Below the pieces are notes generated by a model. The model had not been told where the DNA came from. It did not search any database and saw nothing but the letters and a program-made list of their open reading frames with translations. A program made the translations under genes and the position numbers. Below are positions 27,063 through 34,903 of a stretch of DNA of 64,000 nucleotides, one piece after another. Every line of letters starts with the position of its first letter. The first letter of the stretch is position 1. The DNA is from Mesorhizobium_B sp035998495 (GTDB lineage Bacteria; Pseudomonadota; Alphaproteobacteria; Rhizobiales; Rhizobiaceae), in the NCBI GenBank assembly GCA_035998495.1, contig DASYHP010000080.1:248001-312000 (forward strand), in the 5' to 3' direction.

Positions 27063-27266
27063 TCAGGCGATGATGTCGGGGACGACGCGGTCCTCGAGGC
27101 TGCGCAGCCGGTCCTTCAGGGCGAGCTTCTTCTTCTTCATGCGCTGGATCTGCAGCGGGTCGCAGCCCACCGTCAACATCGCGTTGATCGCCGCATCGAA
27201 GTCGAGATGCTCCTGCTTGAGCCTCGCATATTGGAGGCGCAGTTCGGCCTGTTCCTGATCCGACAT
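27063..27266 (-). CDS. YdcH/DUF465 family small helical protein
   Basis: A 67-residue protein (MSDQEQAELRLQYARLKQEHLDFDAAI, then MKKKKLALKDRL), matching the DUF465/YdcH hairpin: two helices with KHxxLD-like and KKxKLxLKD motifs. Function is unknown. It ends seven bases before the purE start and is probably in the same transcript. The start is ambiguous between adjacent ATGs at 27269 and 27266. Confidence 0.82.
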   Translation of the reverse strand: MSDQEQAELRLQYARLKQEHLDFDAAINAMLTVGCDPLQIQRMKKKKLALKDRLRSLEDRVVPDIIA

Positions 27267-27620
27267 CATTCCCGCGGCTGGTTCGTCCCGACCAAAAGAG
27301 CGTTCACAAAAATTTTCCCCGCGACCTGTCTCGTCGGCCCTGCCTCCCCATCCTCTCCGGCCGTCCTGCCGCAGCGGAAAGATGTTTCGCCAGTTCAACG
27401 GTTTGCAGCCGCATGGCTCCTTTTCGCGCGCCCTCGAATTCGCTCGGCACGGGCTCTAGCATGCTTCGCCGGCGCTGGAAATCGGGCGCGGTCGCCTCTT
27501 GTCCCCTTCGACATCCGACCAAACTGATGGCATGCTCGCCTCGCTGTGGTCGCGGGTGCGTGGCCCGAGTGTGCGAGTTCGCGGCCATGGCGAGCGAGGA
27601 AACACGAAAGGAAGCACCGC

Positions 27621-27800
27621 ATGTCTCTGGCCAACCATCTTGACGAACTGAAGCGCAAGCATGGCGAGATCGAGCGCGCGCTCGATGAGGCGATGAATCA
27701 TCCTTCCGCCGACGACCTCGAACTCACCGCGCTCAAGCGGCGAAAGCTTCAGCTCAAGGACGAGATGGAAAAGCTGAAGGCGCAGCCGACGGCGCACTGA
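27621..27800 (+). CDS. YdcH/DUF465 family small helical protein
   Basis: A 59-residue protein beginning MSLANHLDELKRKHGEIE and continuing DLELTALKRRKLQLKDEMEKL, a canonical DUF465 helical hairpin. AAAGGAAG stands about six bases before the ATG at 27621. It is divergent from the other DUF465 gene with about 350 bases between them, so two paralogs probably read outward from one intergenic region. The intervening bases 27267-27620 show no other gene. Confidence 0.85.
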   Translation: MSLANHLDELKRKHGEIERALDEAMNHPSADDLELTALKRRKLQLKDEMEKLKAQPTAH

Positions 27801-27885
27801 CGCGGCTATTCTCCCACGGCTCGCCGGGCACGACTCGCCGGGCCGACCGCGCGGCGCTCGAATCGGGCGCCGCGCCTTGCGCGAA

Positions 27886-29190
27886 TCAGGCCGCCCGCCG
27901 TTCGGTTTCCGGCTCACCATAGGCAGGAGAAGCGGGCTCGGCCGTCGCGTCCTCCTCGCCGGGATTGCGCGGATCGAGCCGCCCCGATTCGGGCGTGACC
28001 GCCCGCTCCGCGGGCAGCGTCTGAAAGGCGCCGCGCTCCTCCAGGGGAACGGGCGCGCGGCGGCGCACCCTGAGCAGCGTGTAAAGCCCAAGCGCCGCAT
28101 GCGCGATGGCCGTGGCCATGAACAGGGCCTCGGGGCGAAGCGGCGCCATCAGCGTCGCCCCCAGCACTGGGCCGGCCATGGTGCCGAAGCCGTAAAGCAG
28201 CAGGAGCCCGCCCGACACCTTCATGAAATCCTCGGGCCTGGCATGGTCGTTGGCATGCGCCACCGCGACCGAATAAAGGGCGTAGGCGAGCCCGCCATAG
28301 CCCGCGGTCCAGGCGATCACCGCGAGCGGCGAGCGCGGCTCGAAGGAGAACAGCGCCGTCGCGATCAGCGCCGCGCCGAAGCTGGCCGCGGCCAGCACGA
28401 AGCGGCGGTCGGTGCGGTCGGACACCCGACCGACCGGCATCTGCAGGACAGCGCCGGACACGACCGCGACGCTCATCATCACGGCGATCTCGGCCGCCGA
28501 GATGCCGATCCGCGCCCCATAGACAGCGCCCAACGTGCCGAAGGCCCCGTTGGCCACACCGATCAGGAAGCAGCCGACGAATGAGACGGGCGAATTGGCA
28601 TAAAGCCCCTTCAGGTCCAGCGACACCTCCTGGAGCGGGCGCGGCGCGGCTTCCGTGGAAACGGCGGTCGGGATCAGGGCCAGGCAGTAGAGGATGCCCG
28701 CCACCATGAAGAGCTTGTCGGCTGCGATGTCGCCGACGGCGACCCCCATCTGGCCGGCCATGAGCGCGGCATAGGTGACCATCATGTAAAGGCCGAACAC
28801 CGTGCCGCGGTTCTCGTTGGTGGATTTCTCGTTGAGCCAGCTCTCGATCACCATGAAGGCGCCGGCGGTGGCGAAGCCGGTCGCCGCACGCAGCGGGATC
28901 CATACGAGCGCGTCGATGAAGAGCCCCGTCAGAAGCGCGATGATGGCGGCCGACGCCGCGAAGGCGCCGAAGGCCCGCACATGGCCCACCCGCCGCACCA
29001 GCCTGGGGGCGAGCAGGCAGCCTGTCACGAAGCCCGCCGCCCAGGCCGTGCCGAGCAGGCCCAGCGAGACGGTGGAGAAACCTTCCGCTTGGCCGCGCAG
29101 CGGCAGAAGCAGTCCGTGCAGGCCGGCGGCCGCCAGGAGGAAGGCGGTTCCTCGCAGCAGGGAGAAGATCGGCCGATAGGCGGCAAGCAT
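27886..29190 (-). CDS. MFS transporter (YcaD-like)
   Basis: A 434-residue inner-membrane protein with 12 predicted helices. FMVIESWLNEKSTNENRGTVFG between helices 4 and 6 is typical of the YcaD/CynX-like MFS group. The C-terminal 45 residues are Glu/Pro-rich and cytoplasmic. The substrate is unknown. The start MLAAYRPIFSL at 29190 sits at the first helix; 61 additional in-frame upstream codons have no conserved content. Confidence 0.88.
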   Translation of the reverse strand: MLAAYRPIFSLLRGTAFLLAAAGLHGLLLPLRGQAEGFSTVSLGLLGTAWAAGFVTGCLLAPRLVRRVGHVRAFGAFAASAAIIALLTGLFIDALVWIPLRAATGFATAGAFMVIESWLNEKSTNENRGTVFGLYMMVTYAALMAGQMGVAVGDIAADKLFMVAGILYCLALIPTAVSTEAAPRPLQEVSLDLKGLYANSPVSFVGCFLIGVANGAFGTLGAVYGARIGISAAEIAVMMSVAVVSGAVLQMPVGRVSDRTDRRFVLAAASFGAALIATALFSFEPRSPLAVIAWTAGYGGLAYALYSVAVAHANDHARPEDFMKVSGGLLLLYGFGTMAGPVLGATLMAPLRPEALFMATAIAHAALGLYTLLRVRRRAPVPLEERGAFQTLPAERAVTPESGRLDPRNPGEEDATAEPASPAYGEPETERRAA

Positions 29191-29399
29191 GGCGGCGTCC
29201 GACGATGGAGGCGAATCAGGTGGGGCGGCGGCCCGACACGCGCCCCTAACAGGGCAGGATGATGACAGGCTCCTGAAGGAGCGGTATGGTTGCCTCGGGG
29301 GACCGCCCAGCCTTGCCCCGCCGGCCATTCTCCGCGATCGGACTGGTCCCAGGCTTGCCTGCCCGCCCCACACCGGGGCCTTGCGCTGCTTGCGCGATC

Positions 29400-29591
29400 T
29401 CAGCGCTTGAACAGGCTTTCCGCGGCGCTCCGGGTCTGGTCGCGCGCGGCGAGTTCGGCTTGGAGGCGTGCGATTTCGTCCTTCAGCTCCCCGACGCGAG
29501 CCTGCAATTCGCCCGCGCCGAGGAGGGACACGTCCTCGCCGATTTCGTGGCGGCGCTTGGGTTTCGGGCGGTCGTCGTCGATGAAGGCCAT
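29400..29591 (-). CDS. DUF1192 family protein
   Basis: A 63-residue protein: MAFIDDDRPKPKRRHEIGED at the N-terminus and a C-terminal helix with ELKDEIARLQAELAAR. This is the full DUF1192 domain. Function is unknown. It is divergent from the quinone oxidoreductase gene, an arrangement conserved in Rhizobiales. Upstream of its stop, 29191-29399 holds nothing recognisable. Confidence 0.9.
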   Translation of the reverse strand: MAFIDDDRPKPKRRHEIGEDVSLLGAGELQARVGELKDEIARLQAELAARDQTRSAAESLFKR

Positions 29592-29685
29592 GGCGCGCTC
29601 CTCTTGCGGGCTGTTCGGGTCAGCCTACAGTGGCGCGGCACGCTTCGGCAAACACCGTTGCCGTTGCGGAAGGAAAGGGGGTTGC

Positions 29686-30777
29686 ATGACGCTACCTGAC
29701 ACCATGCTGGCGATTGCGATTTCTGAGCCGGGCGGATCGGAGGTGCTCAAGCCCGTGCGGGTTCCCGTGCCTGCTCCGGGCTCAGGCCAAATCCTGATTC
29801 GGGTGGTTGCCGCGGGCGTCAACCGGCCGGACGTGCTGCAGCGCCGGGGCGCCTATGCGCCGCCGCCCGACGCCTCGCCTTTGCCAGGCTTGGAGGTGGC
29901 GGGCGAGGTCGTCGGACTGGGGGAGGGCACAGGACGCTGGAAGGTCGGGGATGCCGTCTGCGCGCTCGCCCACGGCGGCGGCTATGCCGAGTTCGTCGTC
30001 GTGCACGGCTCGCATGCCCTGCCGGTTCCGCCGGGATTCAGCATGACGCAAGCCGCGGCGATCCCCGAAACCTTCTTCACGGTGTGGCACAATGTGTTCG
30101 AGCGCGGAAAACTCCGGCCCGGCGAGTGGCTGCTCGTGCATGGCGGATCGAGCGGCATCGGCACGACGGCGATCCAATTGGCGGTGGCGCTCGGCTCCCA
30201 GGCGATCGCGACGGCGGGCTCCGCGGAGAAATGCGTGGCCTGTCTCAGGCTCGGCGCGGCGCGTGCCGTGAATTATCACGTGGAGGATTTTGTGGCCGCC
30301 GTGAAGGATGCGACCGGGGGCAGGGGCGTCGACGTGATCCTCGACATGGTGGGCGGCGATTACGTCCCGCGCAACCTTGACGCCGCGGCGGTCGATGGCC
30401 GCATCGTGCAGATCGCCACCCAGGGCGGGGCCAAGGCCGAGATCGATGTCGGGAAACTCATGATCAAACGGCTGACCCACACCGGCTCGACGCTCCGGCC
30501 CCGCACCGTCGAGGTGAAGGGTGGAATCGCCGCCGCGCTGGAGGAGCATGTCTGGCCTTTGCTGGCGGCGCGGAAAGTCGCACCCGTGATCGACGGCACG
30601 TTCCCGCTCACCGAGGCCTCCGAGGCCCACCGGCGGATGGAAGCTGGCGCGCATATCGGCAAGATCGTGATCACGGTGGGGTTAATGGCGGGCGTGGTCC
30701 CCACCGCGTCAGGCGACCCTTCTCCCCCGCGCCTCGAAGCGTCGGCCAAGCGCGGGGCTGCCCCCGATTCTCATTGA
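29686..30777 (+). CDS. NAD(P)H quinone oxidoreductase, PIG3-like
   Basis: A 363-residue medium-chain dehydrogenase/reductase without the catalytic zinc ligands. The N-terminal GroES-like domain contains GVNRPDVLQRRG, then the Rossmann domain carries LLVHGGSSGIGTTAIQLA near residue 150. This order and the segments EVVGLGEG and RMEAGAHIGKIV match PIG3-type NADPH:quinone reductases. A strong AAGGAAAGGGGG ribosome-binding site precedes ATG 29686. The last 25 residues diverge from the family. Confidence 0.92.
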   Translation: MTLPDTMLAIAISEPGGSEVLKPVRVPVPAPGSGQILIRVVAAGVNRPDVLQRRGAYAPPPDASPLPGLEVAGEVVGLGEGTGRWKVGDAVCALAHGGGYAEFVVVHGSHALPVPPGFSMTQAAAIPETFFTVWHNVFERGKLRPGEWLLVHGGSSGIGTTAIQLAVALGSQAIATAGSAEKCVACLRLGAARAVNYHVEDFVAAVKDATGGRGVDVILDMVGGDYVPRNLDAAAVDGRIVQIATQGGAKAEIDVGKLMIKRLTHTGSTLRPRTVEVKGGIAAALEEHVWPLLAARKVAPVIDGTFPLTEASEAHRRMEAGAHIGKIVITVGLMAGVVPTASGDPSPPRLEASAKRGAAPDSH

Positions 30778-30892
30778 ACGCCTCTGCCGTTGAGGCTATA
30801 TGCGCCATGACTCCCCCATTGGTGGTTCTCGCAAAAAGACCACCGTCCGCGGCCCGCGCAAGGCTGCGGGCGCTCGAGAAGGATTTGCTTTC

Positions 30893-31585
30893 ATGGCCAA
30901 CACGCTTCTGATGCCCAAGGCGACCGCCGTCTGGCTGGTCGACAACACCGCGCTTTCCTTCGACCAGATCGCCTATTTCTGCGGCCTGCATCCGCTCGAG
31001 GTGAAGGCGATCGCCGACGGCGAGTCGGCGCAGGGCATCAAGGGCATGGATCCCATCATGACCGGCCAGCTTTCGCGTGAAGAAATCGCCCGCGGCGAGG
31101 CCGACCCGAACTACCGCCTGAAATTGCAGGACCCGAAGGTCCGCGTGCCGGAGGCCAAACGCAAGGGCCCGCGCTACACGCCGCTGTCCAAGCGCCAGGA
31201 CCGGCCCAACGCCATCTACTGGCTCGTCAAGAACCATCCCGAGCTCAAGGACGCCGCCATCTCGCGGCTGGTGGGCACCACCAAGGCGACTATCGACCAG
31301 ATTCGCGAGCGCCGGCACTGGAACATGACGAACCTCGTGCCCATGGATCCGGTGGCGCTGGGGCTGTGCTCGCAAATCGACCTTGATTTGGAGGTGGGCC
31401 GGGCGGCGGCCGCCAAGGGCGCCGAGCCTCAGGCGCCCACGGGCGACACGCTTCTGCCCGCCGCCCTCACCGAACGGCTGCCGGCCGAAAGCGAGCGCGA
31501 GCGCGACGAGGACAAGGAGCTTTCGGCCGAGACCGTGTTCGCCAAGCTGTCGGCGCTCAAGAACCGGCCGGCCGAAGAGGAATAG
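30893..31585 (+). CDS. trcR: DUF1013 protein (TrcR-like cell-cycle regulator)
   Basis: A 230-residue protein: MANTLLMPKATAVWLVDNTALSFDQIAYFCGLH, AIADGE, GMDPIMTGQL, KNHPELKDAAISRLVGTTKATIDQIRERRHWN. This is the whole DUF1013 family, named TrcR in Caulobacter, where it is linked to cell-cycle transcription. Two HTH-like segments (about 15-40 and 120-150) fit DNA binding. The start MANTLL at 30893 is used because the 31 upstream in-frame residues are not conserved. Its 3' end overlaps the convergent WYL regulator gene by 29 bases. Confidence 0.88.
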   Translation: MANTLLMPKATAVWLVDNTALSFDQIAYFCGLHPLEVKAIADGESAQGIKGMDPIMTGQLSREEIARGEADPNYRLKLQDPKVRVPEAKRKGPRYTPLSKRQDRPNAIYWLVKNHPELKDAAISRLVGTTKATIDQIRERRHWNMTNLVPMDPVALGLCSQIDLDLEVGRAAAAKGAEPQAPTGDTLLPAALTERLPAESERERDEDKELSAETVFAKLSALKNRPAEEE

Positions 31586-32276
31586 GCGGCGCTTCCCCCC
31601 GGCATTCCATCTGCCGGTAAAAATCGACGAGCCGCCGGCCAGGCTCGGGCTTGAAGCTGCGGTTCGCGGGCTCCAGCGTCAGCATCCGGTCGATGCGGAA
31701 CATGCGGAAATCCTGCCTGAGCTCGCACCAGGCGACCAGCGTCCACACCTTGCCCCAGAACCACAGGCCCAGCGGCCGCACAGTGCGGCTCGTTTCGCGG
31801 CCCGCCTCGTCGCAGTAGCGGAGGTGGAGCACGTCCCGGCTCTCCACGGCATGGTCGAGCCGGTCGAGCGCCGCCCGGATGGGCTCGGGCAGCGCGTCGC
31901 GTGCGGCGTGGATCTCGGTGCGGTTGAGGCGCTCGCGCGCCGCGTCGGGCAGGACGGAAGCGATCTTCACGAGGGCCTCGACGGCGGCGCGCGCCATGGC
32001 CGCGCCGCCGAAGCTCTGCACCATCCGTGCGCCGGCCACCAAGGCCACGATCTCGTCGCGCGTGAACATCAGCGGGGGCAGCTCAAAACCCTCGCGCAAA
32101 AGGTAGCCCACGCCCGCCTCGCCATCGACCGGCACGCCCGAGGCCTGCAGGTCGGCGATGTCGCGGTAGATCGTGCGCTCCGACACCTCCAGCCGCTCAG
32201 CGAGCGCGCGGGCCGTGACAAGCCGGCCGCCGCGCAGGCGCTGGACGATCTGGAACAGGCGGTCGGCGCGGCGCAT
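31557..32276 (-). CDS. YafY-type HTH/WYL-domain transcriptional regulator
   Basis: A 239-residue protein. An N-terminal winged helix (RADRLFQIVQRLR, then LAERLEVSERTIYRDIADL) is followed by a WYL domain (about 130-210) with LHLRYCDEAG and SRTVRPLGLWFWGKVWTLVAWCEL, the latter holding the WYL-type core. It is probably the local repressor of the VOC and DJ-1 genes immediately upstream, whose promoters share the same palindrome. Ligand is unknown. Confidence 0.92.
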   Translation of the reverse strand: MRRADRLFQIVQRLRGGRLVTARALAERLEVSERTIYRDIADLQASGVPVDGEAGVGYLLREGFELPPLMFTRDEIVALVAGARMVQSFGGAAMARAAVEALVKIASVLPDAARERLNRTEIHAARDALPEPIRAALDRLDHAVESRDVLHLRYCDEAGRETSRTVRPLGLWFWGKVWTLVAWCELRQDFRMFRIDRMLTLEPANRSFKPEPGRRLVDFYRQMECRGEAPPIPLRPAGS

Positions 32277-32285
32277 GTTGGGAGC

Positions 32286-32657
32286 CTAGCGCGAGAACAC
32301 GCCGAAACTGTTGCCGTCGGGGTCAAGGCAATAGCTGAAGCGGCCCGCGGGAATGTCGATCACCGGCGAGACCACCTGGCCGCCATGGGCCGACACCCGC
32401 GCCATCGCCTTTTCCACATCATCCACCGCCAGATGGATGGTGATTCCCGTGCCGCTCGGGGCGGGCTTGCCCGGATAAAGGTGGCCCGAAACCGAAGCGT
32501 CGCCTGCCGCCGGAAAGGCCGCCATCGGGTTCGAACCGCCATCTTCGTCCTTCAGGGCGCCGCCGACCACGGCGGCATAGAAGCTCTTCGCGCGCGCCAT
32601 GTCCGCAACCGGGATTTCGAACCACACCGCGGTGTTGGGGGGAAGGGGCTGGGTCAT
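32286..32657 (-). CDS. VOC (glyoxalase/bleomycin-resistance fold) family protein
   Basis: A 123-residue single-domain VOC protein: VWFEIPVADMARAKSFYAAVVG at the N-terminus, and ITIHLAVDDVEKAMARVSAHGG, then FSYCLDPDGNSFGVF at the end. The family binds metal and small ligands. The substrate is unknown. It starts 47 bases downstream of a 26-bp palindromic operator and ends nine bases before the WYL regulator gene, so the two are probably co-transcribed. Confidence 0.9.
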   Translation of the reverse strand: MTQPLPPNTAVWFEIPVADMARAKSFYAAVVGGALKDEDGGSNPMAAFPAAGDASVSGHLYPGKPAPSGTGITIHLAVDDVEKAMARVSAHGGQVVSPVIDIPAGRFSYCLDPDGNSFGVFSR

Positions 32658-32703
32658 CGTCCGTCTCCTGTTTGGATATGCAACAAGGAAACCCTAGCAG
32701 GCC

Positions 32704-32729
32704 CCTCCTGACAGCATCCTGTCAGGAGG
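32704..32729. promoter_or_regulatory. Palindromic operator upstream of the VOC gene
   Basis: CCTCCTGACA (32704-32713) and TGTCAGGAGG (32720-32729) form a perfect 10-bp inverted repeat with a 6-base spacer. It covers the DJ-1 stop codon and lies 47-72 bases upstream of the VOC start. The same palindrome, with the same spacing, is found upstream of the DJ-1 gene. Binding by the adjacent WYL regulator is inferred. Confidence 0.8.
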
Positions 32730-33330
32730 CGGACGCGCCGTACTCCTTGGCGAACATCGCGTGCATGTCGCAAAGCATCGCCTCCCGTTCGGGATAGAGC
32801 GCGCCTAGGAAGGCGCAGGCGAAGGTGCCGGGCGCGGAGCCCGGCGCGGACACGATCCGGCGGTCGCAAACGGCATGCGGCACGTCGCGGTAGCGCTCCG
32901 ACCCGGCATAGCCCGGCACGCGCCCCATGATCCATTCGCGCCCGTTGCTGGTGTGGTCGCGGCCGGCGAACAGCCCGGCCCGCGCCAGCGGAAGCGTGCC
33001 GGCGCAGATGCCGCCGACCACGCCGCCCTTTTCCGCCACGGCCCGCAGCAGGCCGCCCACCTCCGGCGCCTCGCTCTCCGGCCAGCGGTCCGAGCCGATC
33101 ACTGCGATCGCGTGGAGATCGGCGTTCGCTTCCGCGTCCAGCGGGCGGTCAGGCGTCAGTCGAAAGCCGCTGGCCGAGGAGACCTCACGGCCGCCGGGCG
33201 CGAGCGACAAGACCTTCGTGTCGAACCAGTCGGCGGCGGAGGCGGCGAGCAGGCCATACTCCCGGTCCGCCCAGCGGTGGATGAACAGCACGCCCAGCGT
33301 CTTTCGCCGCGGCCCATTCTCGCCTGTCAT
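32722..33330 (-). CDS. DJ-1/PfpI family protein
   Basis: A 202-residue class I glutamine-amidotransferase-like protein. The nucleophile elbow GGICAGTLPLARAGL near residue 107 carries the reactive Cys. KTLGVLFIHRWADREYG opens the fold and HAIAVIGSD follows. Members include proteases, deglycases and chaperones, and the activity here is not assignable. It precedes the VOC gene by about 65 bases in the same direction and has its own operator at 33373-33398. Confidence 0.88.
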   Translation of the reverse strand: MTGENGPRRKTLGVLFIHRWADREYGLLAASAADWFDTKVLSLAPGGREVSSASGFRLTPDRPLDAEANADLHAIAVIGSDRWPESEAPEVGGLLRAVAEKGGVVGGICAGTLPLARAGLFAGRDHTSNGREWIMGRVPGYAGSERYRDVPHAVCDRRIVSAPGSAPGTFACAFLGALYPEREAMLCDMHAMFAKEYGASAS

Positions 33331-33372
33331 GTCGCATGCCCTCGGAAGGTTGGAGCGTGAGCCTAGCAGACG

Positions 33373-33398
33373 CCTCCTGACAACGGTCTGTCAGGAGG
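33373..33398. promoter_or_regulatory. Palindromic operator upstream of the DJ-1 gene
   Basis: CCTCCTGACA (33373-33382) and TGTCAGGAGG (33389-33398) form the same perfect palindrome and 6-base spacer as at 32704-32729. A third half-site, TGTCAGGAG, follows at 33402-33410. It lies 43-68 bases upstream of the DJ-1 start, a position suitable for repression. Confidence 0.8.
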
Positions 33399-33472
33399 GT
33401 CTGTCAGGAGCCCGCGCGGACGGGCGGTCCTCCCTTTCCGCTTCCGTCTCGACAGCCGCCTTACGCAGGTCC

Positions 33473-33655
33473 ATGGGAAGCGGCATGTTCAAAGTCCTGT
33501 CCGTGCTCATGGTGCTCGCCATGATCGTCCAGATCATCCGGCCGCTCGGGTTGCCGGGGCTGACGCGGCGCTCCGACTTCTGGAAGCTGGCGCTCGCCGG
33601 GCTCGTCCTGATGGGGCTGACCACCATGCTGCGCGAGGGCAGCGCGCTGCTTTAG
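33473..33655 (+). CDS. Small hypothetical membrane protein
   Basis: A 60-residue protein (56 if started at the ATG at 33485). Two predicted helices, FKVLSVLMVLAMIVQIIRP and FWKLALAGLVLMGLTTML, are joined by a basic turn. No family was recognised. It is convergent with pgk with a four-base overlap of the stop codons. The coding probability rests only on the hydrophobic pattern. Confidence 0.55.
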   Translation: MGSGMFKVLSVLMVLAMIVQIIRPLGLPGLTRRSDFWKLALAGLVLMGLTTMLREGSALL

Positions 33656-34848
33656 CGCTTCAAGGCCTCGACGCCCGGCAGGGCTTTCCCTTCCATCCAT
33701 TCAAGAAACGCGCCGCCGGCGGTGGAGACGTAGGAGAAGTCGTCGGCCACGCCCGCCTCGTTGAGCGCCGCCACCGTGTCGCCGCCGCCGGCCACAGAGA
33801 CGAGCTCGCCCGCCTTGGTGCGCTCAGCGGCGAAACGGGCGGCCTCGACGGTGCCGCGGTCGAAGGGCCTCGTTTCGAACGCGCCGAGCGGACCGTTCCA
33901 GACCAAGGTCTTCGCCCACCCGATCCAGGTCTTGACCGCGTCCACGCTTTGCGGGCCGAGGTCGAGGATCATGCCGTCGGCCGGCACGCTCTCCACCGCC
34001 ACGACCTCGCTGGAGGCGTTCTCCTTGAACTCCTTGGCCACCACCGCGTCCACGGGAAGCACCAGCGCGCAGCCGGCTTCCGCCGCCTCGTGCTCGATTT
34101 CTTTCGCGCGCTGAGCGAGGTCATGTTCGCACAGCGACTTGCCGACATCGACCCCACGCGCGGCCAGGAACGTGTTGGCCATGCCGCCGCAGATCACGAG
34201 CGCGTCCACGCGGCGGACGAGGTTCAGGAGCAGGTCGATCTTGGTGGACACTTTCGCGCCGCCCACCACGGCCACCACCGGCCGCTCGGGCTGGGCGAGT
34301 CCCTTCTCCAGCGCCTCAAGCTCCGCCTGCATGGTGCGCCCGGCGAAAGCGGGCAGGACATCGGCGAGGCCTTCGGTCGAGGCATGCGCGCGATGGGCGG
34401 TGGAAAAGGCGTCATTCACATAGAGGTCGCCGTTCTCGGCCAACTGCCGCACGAAGCCCGGCTCGTTCTCCTCTTCGCCGGGATGGAAGCGGGTGTTTTC
34501 GAGCAGCAGCACCTCGCCTTCGCCCAGCTTCGCCACCGCCTCTCGCGCCGCGTCGCCCACGCAGTCCGCCGCGAACGCCACCGGCCGCCCAAGCACCTCG
34601 GCGGTCGCTCTCGCGATGGGCTCCAGCGTGTATTTTGGGTCGGGCGCGGCTTTCGGCCGGCCGAAATGGGCCAGCAGGATCACCTTCGCGCCCTTGTCGG
34701 AAAGCTCTCGGATCGTGGGGAGGACGCGCTCGATGCGCGTCTTGTCCGTCACCACCCCATTCTCGAAGGGCACGTTCAGGTCCACGCGCACCAGCGCGCG
34801 CCTGCCCTGGACATCCCCCATCTCGTCGATCGTCCTGAACCTGGACAT
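33652..34848 (-). CDS. pgk: Phosphoglycerate kinase
   Basis: A 398-residue glycolytic enzyme (1,3-bisphosphoglycerate + ADP to 3-phosphoglycerate + ATP). The motifs RVDLNVP, LLAHFGRPK, VNDAFSTAHRAHAST, VGGAKVSTK, NGPLGAFE and SVAGGGDTVAAL are in order. The start MSRFRTIDEM at 34848 follows GAGGAG; 18 extra in-frame codons upstream are not conserved. It lies downstream of the antiporter gene and of gap. Confidence 0.97.
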   Translation of the reverse strand: MSRFRTIDEMGDVQGRRALVRVDLNVPFENGVVTDKTRIERVLPTIRELSDKGAKVILLAHFGRPKAAPDPKYTLEPIARATAEVLGRPVAFAADCVGDAAREAVAKLGEGEVLLLENTRFHPGEEENEPGFVRQLAENGDLYVNDAFSTAHRAHASTEGLADVLPAFAGRTMQAELEALEKGLAQPERPVVAVVGGAKVSTKIDLLLNLVRRVDALVICGGMANTFLAARGVDVGKSLCEHDLAQRAKEIEHEAAEAGCALVLPVDAVVAKEFKENASSEVVAVESVPADGMILDLGPQSVDAVKTWIGWAKTLVWNGPLGAFETRPFDRGTVEAARFAAERTKAGELVSVAGGGDTVAALNEAGVADDFSYVSTAGGAFLEWMEGKALPGVEALKR

Positions 34849-34903
34849 GCCGCTCTCCTCGTTCCGCTCCTGGTTAGACGCACCCAAATAGCCGACAACC
34901 ATG

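Noticed and set aside
32722..32729. Palindrome 32704-32729 as the terminator of the DJ-1 gene
   Set aside because: No T run follows on either strand, and the identical palindrome upstream of the DJ-1 start indicates an operator.
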